In this document: positions 9,646-20,132 of the stretch, one piece after another
How positions within the stretch are numbered: the stretch's first letter is position 1
Layout: each line of letters begins with the position of its first letter
Source of the DNA: Henricia sp. BOLD:AAB3569
Lineage: Eukaryota > Echinodermata > Asteroidea > Spinulosida > Echinasteridae
Length of the DNA: 64,000 bases
Direction: 5' to 3'
Assembly: GCA_037783545.1 (NCBI GenBank)
Contig: JBBELK010000014.1
Coordinates: 57,430 to 121,429, forward strand
Translations under genes and position numbers: made by a program
The notes under the pieces: generated by a model
The model's input: the letters and a program-made list of their open reading frames with translations, nothing else
Told to the model about the DNA's origin: nothing
Databases searched by the model: none

Positions 9646-10789
9646 GAAGAAATACAGGTTCTAAGCAATTAAACATGAAAAAGCTACCATTCCTTTCTGA
9701 ACAGATTATGGATTTATCGGGATTACATACAGCAGTTTCACTTATTTTCCAATGATTAATTTCTGGTGCAGCAAGTAGAGGCCAGGGCCAAGAAAATGTT
9801 CACGTACTAACCCCCTCTCCTAGCGATGGGCGCAAAAATTGTGCAGTGAACATGTTGCAGACAACCCCCCGGGACATCGCTGGCTGTTTCGTCCTAGTGG
9901 AGTAACCCCCATGAGGGGTTGCGGGGCTGTGTCCCGAAAGAAGTAAGTTTTTAATCAAGTTGGTTTTCTTTTTATGAACAATTTGGTTAATATGACTAGA
10001 CTATAAATGCCGTGTGCAGATACCAGAAAAAAACTTTACTGCCTGAAAAAAATTCCGCAAAAATTTCAATTGTTTGCATTAAAGTTACTCATTATCTAAC
10101 TAAGCATAATTTTGACAATTTTAGGAAAATTTCGCTCGTCTTATTTTGTGACCAGTGTGCTTATTGAGCTTGCCAGTGCACCAACTGAACAATTTTTCTC
10201 CTATTTCTAAAAAAGAATGTACACAATTTCTTACTCAAATTTTGACCGGTTTAAATGTGAAATTATAAAGTTAAACACTGTAGGCTCTTTGAAAATGTTT
10301 CGCTCAACCACCTAAGTCACCCACTAGGTAAAATAATTAGAAATTGCAGATCCACACTCACTAAAATATGGAAACATGATGGAAATTCCAGGCAGAATTC
10401 TACTCCGAACTTACACTGTTCGTATTTTCACTGGTTAGTTTGTGCTTGCAAAACCAAACAGACTGTCACAGCACATATACAGCTGACCCATTTTTTGTTG
10501 AGTAAGTTGCATTTAAAGACTTGCACTTTTGCACCACAGTCACTTTATAATGTTTTTGTTTTGGTCATTTTCTGCAGGACTGGGGCAAGCGAAGAAGCAA
10601 GTAATACGTTCACCCTTTATGGTTAGTGGATAGTTATCAGTTCAGTGGTGTATCTCGGTATTGGTTTCAGTGGTTCAAAAAGATTAAGATGTTATTTTCA
10701 TATGCAGTCTACATGTACATTGGTAGTATTGTAATAAGTAGGATACGCGGTGAGGATGTGTAATGTAAGTAAGATAAGTGTAGTGTAGG
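9646..10789. other. No recognisable feature
   Basis: AT-rich. A C-rich stretch around 9,800-9,920 includes AACCCCCATGAGGGGTT, a short stem. I recognise no gene, and no repeat seen elsewhere in the window. Confidence 0.4.
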
Positions 10790-10845
10790 CCTACACTAGT
10801 CACAATATGTTAGGGATATCCCTAACTTATTGTGAGTAGTGTAAG
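10790..10845. repeat. 54-bp palindrome centred on GATATC
   Basis: CACTAGTCACAATATGTTAG and its near-perfect reverse complement CTAACTTATTGTGAGTAGTG abut through GGGATATCCC with no spacer. Outer bases TACAC / GTGTA extend it. This is a cruciform-capable palindrome. Confidence 0.9.
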
Positions 10846-11129
10846 TCTGATAAAACCAGAGGCGGGAGAACTGAGCATAGAATTGACAAATTTCAAAATG
10901 GCACTAGCAACCGCGCGGAGCTGAGCTATTGTTTTATGTCACACACCTGCAAATTTTGCCATAACAAAAACCCGACACTGTGAGAGCATTATCCGTGAAA
11001 ACATTTTCCAAAAGTTGCACGTAATTTCGGGTGGCTCGAGATTCTTTTTACATCCAAATACGGGAAAAACTGCACTATAAATGAAAAGCAAATGAAACAA
11101 AGTCGTCCTACAGTTTCTGCAGTGGTGAT
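10846..11129. other. No recognisable feature
   Basis: Nothing identifiable. Confidence 0.4.
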
Positions 11130-12230
11130 ATATGTAGAAGCAAACAAAGTGAACCTCCTCGGTATCTCCCGCCTCGACCCAGATGGGCCACTGAACACAA
11201 GCGCCTCTCTTTCAGAGACTCAAATTGAGTTGGGTGGGTGAACAGAATCGCTCGAGATTCAATGGAACTGGATCTGGCTGTTTTCAGTGGAATTTGTGCG
11301 ATTGGATTTGTTCGATTGGATCCCTTTTTCTCCACGACTACACACTCCTGGCGGGTGGGTCGTGCCTCTTTCTCTTCTTTACGGTTGTCCTGTGAGGGAA
11401 TGGTGGTTGGGTCCTTATTGGGTGGCGCAAACAATGCGTAGGGCCCTTTGTAACTTTGGTGCATTCTACCCCCTGTGTTTGATCAACAATAGTTGGCTCC
11501 CTGGTATCCTGGGTGGTGCATGGTAAATCACAAAGCCTTGGTGGCAGTTACTAAATGCGCGCGCTTTCCTGTATGTTGTGATTGTCTGTGGTGGTGGCGT
11601 CCGCTCAAATTGAGCAAGAAGACATCGAGATCAGCAGCGGACGATGGGATCTGTATATCCCCAAGTCCTGCATCGCATCGGGTTATGGGATTAGTTATAT
11701 CCCTGTACCCACGTCGGCATCATCTCATCGGGACTACGGGATCTGTTATATCCCTATGTCCATCCGGGGGCGGATCCGAGGGGCAGGGGATGAAATTGCA
11801 TACATTCTCCTTGGTGGAGTGTTGAAGCCTGTGACATTTTGGGCGGGATTACCCCAAGGGTTCGCCCCTGCTGCAAGTCATCGGCCAATTAATTTAGTCA
11901 ACTGTGGTGCACCGCCTTTAGGGCATAAAAAAACCACCCTAGGGAACCTTTTATTTTTTTATTCGTGGATCACTTTTAGCCGAAGGGGATCATCTTCATC
12001 TACCTTCACTCAAACAATGAGGTGTCACAGCCCCATTCCAAGAGACTGAGATTACCCAATCCCAAGTCTACTAAGTTAGGATATTGGAGTTTAACTTGGG
12101 TGACCTCTAATTAGGGACCAGTAGGATTAAAAATCACCCTTTGACAAAAAAAGGGTTTCTACACCCGCCCCTGACCAACAGCCATTTGGCTACGGCTTTG
12201 GTTTTCCCTTTTTGGGGTGTGGTCAGCCAG
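11130..12230. other. Unresolved GC-richer block with a 155-codon open frame
   Basis: GC-richer than its surroundings and containing an open frame on the + strand at 11,582-12,049. The frame has no recognisable domain, and its internal similarity (two Tyr-Ile-Pro motifs after Gly-Tyr/Asp-Tyr-Gly-Ile) comes from the short DNA repeat at 11,644-11,745. The block could be a fragment of a retroelement untranslated region or an old pseudogene. I cannot assign it. Confidence 0.3.
11644..11745. repeat. Triple GGGAT-N-ATATCCC hairpin repeat
   Basis: GGGATCTGTATATCCC, GGGATTAGTTATATCCC and GGGATCTGTTATATCCC occur at about 11,645, 11,687 and 11,728, each followed by a related CATC-rich segment. Each is a small inverted repeat. 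Confidence 0.75.
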
Positions 12231-12376
12231 CCGGCATGGGAGGATGGACTACCATGATGACTGGTGAGCGACTGATGTATGTGTTTCCCAATAACCATGC
12301 CTGGACAACCTACAATGTAAGTTGGATGTCAATCAAATTAACTCTTCCAATTGGCAATCAAGTGCCAATTATATTT

Positions 12377-12416
12377 CCCTCCCCCTCCCCCCCCCCCTCC
12401 CCCCCTCCCCCCCCAC
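12377..12416. repeat. C-rich low-complexity tract
   Basis: Runs of C interrupted only by single T residues, followed by CACAAAAG. Simple sequence. Confidence 0.95.
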
Positions 12417-12500
12417 AAAAGAAATTTAAATTCAACTGCACCTAAATCCTTGCTATACAGTTGCCCGCTATAGGAACATCAAAATTGCCATTCAGCACTG

Positions 12501-12580
12501 GCATGCTCGGTGATCGAGTAATTAAGATATCTACCTATAGTATGCATGAGGTTGTGGGTTCGACTCTCGCCCAAGCATTC
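12501..12580 (+). pseudogene. tRNA-like relic (SINE head or tRNA pseudogene)
   Basis: GCATGCT at 12,501 can pair with AGCATTC ending 12,580 (6 of 7), CTCGGTGATCGAG makes a D-arm-like hairpin, and GGTTCGACTCT resembles a polymerase III B box. The anticodon arm does not fold convincingly, so no amino acid is assigned. Confidence 0.4.
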
Positions 12581-12657
12581 TGTGGATTTTTAGCATGTTC
12601 TTGGGGAAATAATTATATTACAAGTATACAAATGTATATACAGACAGTCTATATAAA

Positions 12658-13260
12658 TAGACAGCTGAAGTGTGACAAGGTTGCCATAGCAATTGGCTCT
12701 AAACTATCATGGCTGTCGAAAAAAGTACCATTGCAAAAGCACAGGGACACGGTTTAGTGATTTTTAGTTTAGAGCCAATGCATAGTTCCGACCTGTCAAT
12801 CAAGCCGAACCTGCCGACCAATCACAACAGAGCTAGCAGACGGCGCCCACATAGGTCAAAGTGATGCAATCATCACGCAATCACGCGATTTTCTGCCCAT
12901 ACAGGTTGTATGCGCCAGTGACTATGTGAATGTTGGTTTCAATGTCGAGCGATTCGCTGTTCAAAGGTATGAAAGCGCATTTTTATAAATATATGTCATC
13001 CCTGCATTACTAGCCCTTCGCTCAGTGTGTGGTATACGGTAACTGTCGACCCTAAAACATAAATACCTTTGAGTTTTCTCCAATGAATCTGTGCTTTCCA
13101 TGCCGAGTTCCGTTGCTTTGTACGTAGTCTCGCCATTTTTTTGCGATGGCTTGTGAGCACATAGCAACAATATCTAAGGGGCGGGGTTAACTGGGCAATC
13201 TCGGAACTATGCATTGCCTAGGCAACCAACACAAGATGACGTATTCACTTTGGCAGTCTA
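12658..13260. mobile_element. MITE, family M1, copy interrupted by another element
   Basis: Left part TAGACAGCTGAAGTG ... GCAATTGGCTCTAAACTA ... AAAGTACCATTG ... TTTAGAGCCAAT, right part ATTGCCTAGGCAACCAAC ... CACTTTGGCAGTCTA. Joined across 12,780-13,212, it matches the uninterrupted copy at 5,800-5,966 in order. The host copy is therefore older than the insert. Confidence 0.88.
12780..13212. mobile_element. 433-bp element nested in MITE M1
   Basis: Terminal inverted repeats GCATAGTTCCGA and TCGGAACTATGC are perfect over 12 bp. The flanks read CCA-AT before and AT-TGCC after, while the uninterrupted family reads CCAATTGCC, so the insertion duplicated a 2-bp AT. The interior has a few short minus-strand frames with no recognisable domain. 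A family whose target duplication is 2 bp is likely, but I cannot name it from the ends alone. Confidence 0.88.
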
Positions 13261-13594
13261 TTACATCATTTAACATAAATTAAGTCTTGTAGTTTGCACT
13301 TGGGGGCCCCCTTAACCATTTGGCTGAAATTGATGACTCATAAATGTTGGTTGAACAATGAGACCAGATCGAGAAATAACAATTTTGTTACAACCAAACT
13401 TTTATTGTGAATATACTGTGTAATGATTACTTTTATTTTTCTTTTTTTCCCCCCAGCACATTTTCTGACCCCTTGGAATTCAAAAGAATGAGACATAGCA
13501 GAAAATAATCATCTTGCTTCCAGTATCTGATGAACATTTGCAGAAGAAAGTGTTATTTTAAAGGTAATTTGAATTATTTTAACTACGTAAATGC
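13261..13594. other. No recognisable feature
   Basis: AT-rich, with an acceptor-like tract CTTTTTTTCCCCCCAG at about 13,442-13,457. No coding frame follows. Confidence 0.4.
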
Positions 13595-13598
13595 TTAA

Positions 13599-14039
13599 AG
13601 TTGCATTGCCCGTGTTTCGGTGAAAGGATTAAAAAAATTAATTTACACAAGCGAATGAATTTAGAAAGCTTACGTGTCTTTGTAATGAAAAATATCAAAA
13701 ACTTAAATTTCCCACGTCGGGAATTGGAGATACAAGCCTTTTTCTTGAAACGTGCTTCACATGTTGTACATGGGCGCGTACGCTCATATGTACATAGTAT
13801 GTGTACAATGTACACATGTACGCGCCCATGTACATTTACGTCATAACCCTGTCGATTAATTGACCTGCCAGCCTTTTAATCATTTCTTGTTTTTAATCGA
13901 CTGGCATTAATCCTTGACGGATTTTTACGTTCTTGGTACCAAATGAAAGCTGATAACTTTTTCTATTCTAGAAAAATACCTATTTAACTTTAAAAAAGAA
14001 TTGTACGCCCAAATCGGCCCAAACACGGGCAGTGCAACT
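13599..14039. mobile_element. MITE with TTAA borders (AGTTGCAYTGCCCGTGTTT)
   Basis: TTAA at 13,595-13,598 and 14,040-14,043 flank AGTTGCATTGCCCGTGTTT and its inverse AAACACGGGCAGTGCAACT (one difference). The interior holds a second perfect 17-bp inverted repeat, TGTACATGGGCGCGTAC near 13,768 and GTACGCGCCCATGTACA near 13,817. Non-coding. The TTAA borders suggest piggyBac-type mobilisation. Confidence 0.87.
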
Positions 14040-14181
14040 TTAAGTGCATTCTCTCCCAATTTTTAAAGAAAATATACACGTAATGAGTTCAAAACACTTT
14101 AAGGACCTTGCTTTGTATGACTTAACACGTTCATGCATTTACACTATCAAGCAAACTTACTTGGGATGAGCGAAAAATCAC

Positions 14182-14254
14182 ATGGGCCTGGGATTCGAAC
14201 CCGAGACTTCTGACTTGCTGGGCAGACACTCTACCAGCTGAGCTATAAGGCACA
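14182..14254 (-). pseudogene. tRNA-like relic, Ala(AGC)-like
   Basis: On the minus strand TAGCTCAGCTGGTAGAG is a good A box and GGGTTCGAATCCC a perfect B box, spaced as in a tRNA. The anticodon loop reads CCAGCAA, lacking the conserved U33, and the acceptor ends do not pair. It is best read as a decayed tRNA or the head of a tRNA-derived SINE. Confidence 0.65.
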
Positions 14255-14255
14255 G

Positions 14256-14568
14256 TAGTATACTGAAGTTTTCACCTATGAACCCAATTTGTCTCTCGGT
14301 GTTGCATGGAGCGCAACTGGCCAAAGTAACAAACGTAATATCCCAAGTTATGTTGTTACATTTAATGTTGATATTGCATTCCTGTCAAGTAATTAACATT
14401 AATCTGTCCTGCTTTGTTGAAAATGTTTCAGCTTTCACCAGTTGCCCGTTTCAAAACGCATTTCCAAGACTGCTAGTTGCCAAGGATATATGCCAGAACT
14501 GGTGCCAAGACGAGTGCATGCAAGAGCAACAACATAATTGTAGGTTGTAATTTATGTTGATACTAAAT
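14256..14568. other. No recognisable feature
   Basis: A 90-codon frame at 14,278-14,550 on the + strand has no recognisable domain and no codon or splice support. Confidence 0.35.
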
Positions 14569-14779
14569 GTCGGAGCAGAGATGCCAACATGATTTAGACG
14601 TTTGTACAATTATTGCGCCCAATGACAATCGGTATTGTGACATAATTCTAGAATGCATAGCTTCAAATGTGGGGTTTAAATAGGGCTTGGTTTTAAGTTA
14701 TAAAATTCCGAATCCAAAGTGAGTGCCCTGTGGCAAATTACTCTTTTTCAAATTGCAATGTTGGCATCTCTGTCAGAGC
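14569..14779. mobile_element. hAT-like MITE (AGAGATGCCAACA)
   Basis: Terminal inverted repeats AGAGATGCCAACAT and ATGTTGGCATCTCT (14,577 and 14,771) are flanked by GTCGGAGC and GTCAGAGC, an 8-bp direct repeat with one difference. An 8-bp duplication is characteristic of hAT elements. No coding capacity. Confidence 0.8.
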
Positions 14780-14911
14780 AACATACGAAGAAAACGTCAT
14801 TTTCCAGTAGGGATTTTGCAAAGAGTGTGCAGATTTCAATGCATTAATTAACGCTAGGCCTAATCAGGCTGTTTATTTTATTAAGAGTTTTAAAACCATT
14901 CAACATTGGCT

Positions 14912-15132
14912 ATAACCAGTGGCGGATCCAGGATTTTGAAAAGGGGCGGGGGTGCATGAAATGTTTAAGCATGAAATGCTGACAATGAAATAGCGAGCCC
15001 GAAGCCTTTAACGGATTCTAGATAGATTCTGGATTTTAGATGCTCTGTGGTGCGATCTGAGAAAATATTTAACCACTTTAAGCAGGAAAGGTGTTTTAAT
15101 TTTTTTTTGGAAAAGGATCCGCCCCTGATAAC
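14912..15132. mobile_element. hAT-like MITE (CAGTGGCGGATCC)
   Basis: Starts CAGTGGCGGATCCAGG at 14,917 and ends GGATCCGCCCCTG at 15,127, an inverted pair with one mismatch. ATAAC occurs immediately outside both ends (14,912-14,916 and 15,128-15,132). CAG...CTG ends fit hAT; only 5 of the expected 8 flanking bases agree. Confidence 0.8.
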
Positions 15133-15348
15133 AAGAAACCTTATCACTTTCAAAAAGCTAATTTTAATTTTCACTTAGCGTGTTAATAAACAAAGTTTAA
15201 AAGAATAATCCGAGGTTGCAGATAGGTAACTAAATTTACGCAAAGTTAAACACAAATGAACAATGTAATGCAAAATAACTTTCAGATCAATTTGAAATGT
15301 TTTAATTCCAACACTTAAAAAAGCTAATTTGTTTATATAACATGAGGA
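15133..15348. other. No recognisable feature
   Basis: AT-rich. Nothing identifiable. Confidence 0.4.
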
Positions 15349-15950
15349 AATCACGGAGTGCAATTCCTTACTTTAAGCCAGTTTTGAACTGTTCTTGGCC
15401 CAGTCTTGATTTTCGGTAATCAGCCTCGTCGCGTAGTCGTGTAGGGTTTTATTGGTTATTTCTTATTATTTATTCGCTCGCGAAGTGTGGGGAACTGCCT
15501 CGTGCTTAGTTATCGCGAAGTGCGGGGAACCGCCCCGTACTCGGTCCGCAATGTGCAGGGATCTGCCCTGTACTCGGTCGGTAGTGAGTGCGGGTAACCG
15601 GCCGCCCCGTACTCACAGAGCGAGGCTCTCTGGTGGTATCCGGTCGTCGCTAGCCTCGTCGCGTAGTCGTGTAGGGTTTTATTAGTTATTTCTTATTATT
15701 TATTCGCTCGCGAAGTGTGGGGAACCGCCTCGTGCTTAGTTATCGCGAAGTGCGGGGAACCGCCCCGTACTCGGTCCGCAATGTGCAGGGATCTGCCCTG
15801 TACTCGGTCGGTAGTGAGTGCGGGTAACCGGCCGCCCCGTATTCACAAAGCGAGGCTCTCTCTGGTGGTTTTCGCGACTGATCTCGGGATTCGGCCAGGA
15901 TTTTTAAAAAAATTACATTTATGTTGAACAAGGAATCACTCCGTGATGTA
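15349..15950. mobile_element. Inverted-repeat-bounded element with internal hairpin array
   Basis: ATCACGGAGTG-CAATTCCTT (15,350-15,369) and AAGGAATCACTCCGTGAT (15,930-15,947) form terminal inverted repeats with one gap. Between them lies the GC-rich 230-bp tandem duplication described next. The right end resembles AAGGAATCCACTC at 16,766, perhaps a remnant of another copy. Confidence 0.65.
15422..15870 (+). repeat. 230-bp tandem duplication made of consecutive hairpins
   Basis: AGCCTCGTCGCGTAGTCG starts at 15,422 and 15,652; the two copies are almost identical. Each copy contains successive modules of about 33 bp: GTGCGGGGAACCGCCCCGTAC, GTGCAGGGATCTGCCCTGTAC and GTGAGTGCGGGTAACCGGCC followed by GCCCCGTACTCAC, each able to form its own hairpin. 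The segment is much more GC-rich than the surrounding DNA. Confidence 0.92.
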
Positions 15951-15955
15951 CTCAA

Positions 15956-17290
15956 TTTTAAGTCTACATATAATTAGTTTTTTTTAAAGTAAGGCAGACA
16001 CAAAATAAGGTGCAGTTTTATTTGGGTATATTTTTATACCAAAAAGGTTTCTAAATTCAACAATGTTTAAACATTCTATTTTGTTTTTATTTTTTAAAAT
16101 TAATATCCAAATCGAAATTTGCACTCTTCTGTTGTCTGCCAGACCTAAAAAAAAAAAAAACGTGCGGTTGATTGCCTGCGGGAATTAGCATTTAGTTTCT
16201 CCATGGTACGTAAGCAAAAATGTTAGCTGCGTATTTTGAGGGCGACCTGGGTGTGGCGGGACCATCACGTTGGCTCGCTCCACCCAGCAGATGTGTAATT
16301 TTATTAATTTTAATAAAACTATTTGTTTTCGTAATTTATCTTGGTACGATCCACTTTGGGAGAATCCAATTGGTTGGCAAGAGATAGCAAGCCTGGAGCC
16401 AAACTACGTTCTCAATTTTCTCTAAGTTTTTCGAGTTTTCCTAGCCGGCTACTATCACGGTTGGTTCTCGCGGTTATCCGCAGCAGGGATAATTTTCTCA
16501 GTTTGAAATTAGCAGAACTATTTTCAGTCGCAAAGACGATGTATATTTTGTAATTTGCCAAGACGGTCAAATTGTGTCGGATAAAACGAGAAAGGTTGAT
16601 TTAAAATAAGATTATTAATATATTTATTTATATAAAGTTGTAACAGAGAGGTTGTGCGAAATAAGACCAACACAACCCAATAACGAAAGTGTAATTTTAA
16701 TATTTATTTAATTATTATTTTGGTTATTTCGTGTGTTTATTGGAGAAGCTTCATTTTTTTATAGCAAGGAATCCACTCTTGACTTGTACTAAATTTGTTG
16801 CTCAGACTTGTTTCTATGATACAAGTAAATAAATAATGATAAAGATGAACAAATTTGCACTCCGCTTATTACTAGCTGTACGTCCCACGAGACATAATTG
16901 GTAGAAACTCTAAGAATGTTGCACCGCATGCAACAGTTAAGAGATTCTTCTAAGTTTGCGAGTTGACTTTTATGCTTCAACACTTGACCGGTTATTTTGT
17001 GTACATAATGCCATTCCATCCTGCAGGAAAGTTACTACCGAGAACTGGACTAACATTGTCTGTGCTTGTGAAGTCTTTAGAGATCTGGAGCAGTGTACTA
17101 TCATTGTAACCCAAAATCTTGCTTGGCAAATTTCACCCAAAACAAAATCACCCACTGCTGCACAGTGGTACCAAATACCCTGTATTCAACTTGAATTGTT
17201 TTGTATTTTGACAGTACGTGAGAGCTTACTGTCTATCCCCAGTCGCCCACCCGCACCCCCACCCTCCCACCCACCCTCCAATGTTATTTT
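15956..17290. other. No recognisable feature
   Basis: AT-rich with homopolymer runs, including a run of 14 A near 16,147-16,160. GTGTGGCGGGACC ... CTCCACCC near 16,251-16,288 is a weak stem. No gene is supported; the Pro-rich frame near 17,240 is low complexity. Confidence 0.4.
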
Positions 17291-17293
17291 TCT

Positions 17294-17930
17294 ACAGCAA
17301 ACGTTCACAAAACGTATTGGAAAAGTTTTATAAAGGTGATTTAGGTTTTTGTCTAATAAAACGTTTTATTAACGTGTATGAAACGTTCCAAAATGGTACA
17401 TTTTCTCATGGCACGTTTTTAGGACGTTAGAAAAGGTACCGACAAAAACGTTTTATTTGGACGTTTGTAAAACGTTTTTCCTAGGACTACTGAAAACAAA
17501 TTGAATTTACGTGTAGGTTTTATATAGGTTACTTACGTTTTTATCTTCAGCAACGTTTTATTAACGTGCATGAAACGTTTCACGACGGTACGTTTTTTCT
17601 ATGACGTCCAAAACACGTTTTAAGGACGTTAAATGGGGTACTGACATAACACGTTATGTTCGGACGTTTATAAAACGTTTTGTCCTGGAATTCTTCAAAC
17701 ATAAACAAACGCACGTACGTTTTATATTGGTCTCTTACGTTTTCGTCTTCAAAAAGTTTTTAAACGTATATAAAACATTTCAGACGGTACTTTTTTTTCC
17801 TGTGACGTCCGAAACACGTAAAAGTGTCCACAAAATAACGTCCAAAAACATTTTTGCCAACGTTTAGAAAACATAAGACACTTTTGAAAAAGTTTTTACA
17901 CGTTTTTAAAACGTTTTATTGTTTGCTGGC
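17294..17930. mobile_element. AACGTTT-rich element with about 192-200-bp internal repeats
   Basis: Short inverted ends ACAGCAAAC (17,294) and GTTTGCTGG (17,921) enclose three diverged tandem units aligned by ACGTTTTATTAACGTG-type words at 17,361, 17,553 and about 17,753. ACGTTT or AAACGT words occur throughout. No protein. It resembles a MITE that has expanded internally. Confidence 0.75.
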
Positions 17931-17932
17931 AT

Positions 17933-18062
17933 TTGCGACAAAAGTGCATGTGGGAATTAGGCCTATATCTTAAAATTACATTATCTGTTGATTCCAGGAG
18001 GTAATTTCATTAAAATCTTTGTTCAATGTATACGAAAAAAAATTCCCTTTTTGCTTTCACAT
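17933..18062 (+). repeat. Solo arm of foldback F2
   Basis: TTGCGACAAAAGTGCATGTGGG, ATATCTTAAAATTACATTAT, TGATTCCAGGAGGTAATTTC and AAAATCTTTGTTCAATGTAT match the right arm of the foldback at 22,391-22,772. The left arm is missing here: the sequence abuts the end of the AACGTTT element. Confidence 0.88.
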
Positions 18063-18103
18063 CTAAATTGGTAATTGCAAATTTTATGAACACGCTCCTT
18101 TAA

Positions 18104-18803
18104 ACAGCTTTACAAAATTGGTATGCAGATTGTTTTGTCAATAGACGGCTTACTGAATAGCAACCCATGGTCTTCAGTAAGTTCAGATCTTGTGGCTGTG
18201 GTCTTTGTTCATTGAGGACACGCATGGTTACACATTTGTCTTACCTTTGCCTTGGAACGTACAGGTGCCTATTTTCGCGGCTTCATCACTGGTTCGTCCA
18301 TGGTCCAATCATGGTCCAGTGAACAGCTTCCGTTATCGACGCGACGGCTTCGTTGGTTGATTCTGGTGCAGAAAAATGACCTTTGCGGCCGAACTGAGTC
18401 CGACGTGAAACGACCCAAACTGGGTCGGACACATAAGTTGGGCAGGCCACAGTCGTGAGAGTGAGTTCGGAGTGTGAGTTCGGAAATTTTCGGATCGCAT
18501 GGTGGGTGCAGCTCGGTGCATTCGAGCTCAGCGCCCTGCACACGCGTGGTCATAATTTGTTTCACTAATTAATATACTGTACTGGGCCTATTTATTTATT
18601 TATTAATTTTTTTATTGCACACGGAAAATTCCTTGATGATTCCTTGATGGAAAATCCTCCATAAACATCCTCAAGGGATTTTAAACAGGAGGTTTATTGA
18701 CAAACAAAAAGGTTGTTGAATACAGAACACCTTTTTACTTTTTGACTGTTACTGTGATCGCTTGATCGCTCTGGAATCGCTTTCAAGTCTGCTTCGAAAC
18801 CTG
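18104..18803. other. No recognisable feature
   Basis: Begins just after an unpaired MITE end CACGCTCCTTTAA (18,091-18,103). Overlapping open frames at 18,250-18,565 lack any protein-like feature. Confidence 0.4.
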
Positions 18804-19239
18804 GGCTGCGTTCCGCATATACGCGAACGTTTGAAAACGTTGGCCAACAATTTCGAGTGGAACGAATCGTGCGCTACCAACGTTCGCCAACGTTGGCCAA
18901 CAAACTTTTGGATTGTTCGCTGTGTTCGCGAGCCATTTCAAAATGGCGTGCGCGACATGAAAGATGACGGACTATGGTTTGCAGTTCGGAAAATAGCAAA
19001 TTAATTGCACCTTTCGTGGTTTTCTCCCTGTACAATTAATAGCAACGTGTCGCATTTCCTCACAAATTTGGTAAGCAGCGGAGAGGCACGTTACATCGTC
19101 ACTGCGATCGCTGGGACTGTGGGCACTGCCATCGTGACAATGTATTTTGGCCATTTTGCCAACTAGAAGCAATCCGTTCCACATTGAGCAAAACGTTGGC
19201 ACCAACGTTAACAAACGTCTGCATGTTTTGAACGCAGCC
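18804..19239. mobile_element. Inverted-repeat element with GGCTGCGTTC ends
   Basis: GGCTGCGTTCCGCATATACG, CGAACGTTTGAAAACGTTGG on the left are answered by CCAACGTTAACAAACGTCTG and TTTTGAACGCAGCC on the right. CCAACGTTGGCC-type palindromes recur inside (18,838-18,900). No target duplication is obvious. The ends are in the style of PIF/Harbinger MITEs, but this is only a resemblance. Confidence 0.75.
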
Positions 19240-19703
19240 GGCCATGATTAAAGCTGACCACTACACCCAAAAAAGGAACTCACTCCGGGAAGCCACTTAA
19301 TTAGTCCCCAAAAATGTCCAGATCCAGGCAACCTGTTTTCCGCAGATCCTGATATAATAGGGAATAGTTTCTCTTGCATGAAAAATAATCTTGATTGCAT
19401 CAAAATCAGTCAAGCGAATCAAACGTTATGCCATTCTTTGGATCGTGCTGGATAAAAATATGACCAACCAACTCGTTCAGGTGGCATTGCGCGCACAATT
19501 CGTACATGTACTAGAATTATTGGCGAACGTTGCAAAGCGTTGAAATTGCACATCAAAACGCAAACTTGAACGCAAAATGGCACTGCGGTCATATGGGGTA
19601 TGTGCCTATATAGGTTCGAAATTTGGTCAAGGTAAAAAGAAGTATATATCGCCATTGCAACATTTCTGTTTCGGGACTTGTTTGTCAGAATGTTTGATAT
19701 GTG
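19240..19703. other. No recognisable feature
   Basis: Unannotated. CGAACGTTGCAAAGCGTTG near 19,525 echoes the AACGTT words of neighbouring elements. Confidence 0.35.
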
Positions 19704-19867
19704 TCAAAGATAAAGTGGTGGGAGGTTGATTCTTGAACTCTTTTTAGTTTTTGTGAAAATGAGTTTATAGGTTAATGCACATTTGGCCGGGCAATTTTGT
19801 CATCCAATCCCATAATGCATTGAGAACGTCGATAAAGTTTATTGTGACCCGTCCCCCTCTCCCCTCC

Positions 19868-20090
19868 CCCAGGCTAACCCACCTAAGAGGTGGGGATTTT
19901 CACTTTTTGCCTGACAAAATCCCCACCCCTGGGGCAACATTTAGGTGACAAAAATCACTACCCTCAGGTGAAAAACGTGTGCGTCTTGTATACAAATGCA
20001 CATAACAAGGGTCCAATGCCCCACCCTGGGGCATGAAAAAAAGTTACCAAACCCCACCTAGGGGGCGGGGCAGCGCGGGGGGAGGAGAGG
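19868..20090 (+). repeat. Dispersed repeat R2, copy 1
   Basis: CCCACCTAAGAGGTGGGGAT, TGACAAAATCCCCACCCCTG, TTAGGTGACAAAA, CCACCCTGGGGCATGA and CCAAACCCCACCTAG recur, in reverse complement and the same order, at 38,045-38,290. Internally the unit repeats a CCCCACC / GGTGGGG theme. Confidence 0.85.
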
Positions 20091-20132
20091 AGTGGTGAGG
20101 GAACGATTAATAGGTGCATAAAGGCGTCTTAT

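Noticed and set aside
11582..12049. 155-codon frame as a gene
   Set aside because: No domain, partly made of a short DNA repeat, no splice or codon support; kept only as an unresolved block.
16766..16790. AAGGAATCCACTCTTGACTTG as a second boundary of the 15.35-15.95 kb element
   Set aside because: Resembles the right end but is imperfect and lacks a matching left end.
16956..17333. 125-codon Pro-rich frame
   Set aside because: Pro-rich end is C-rich low complexity; nothing else protein-like.
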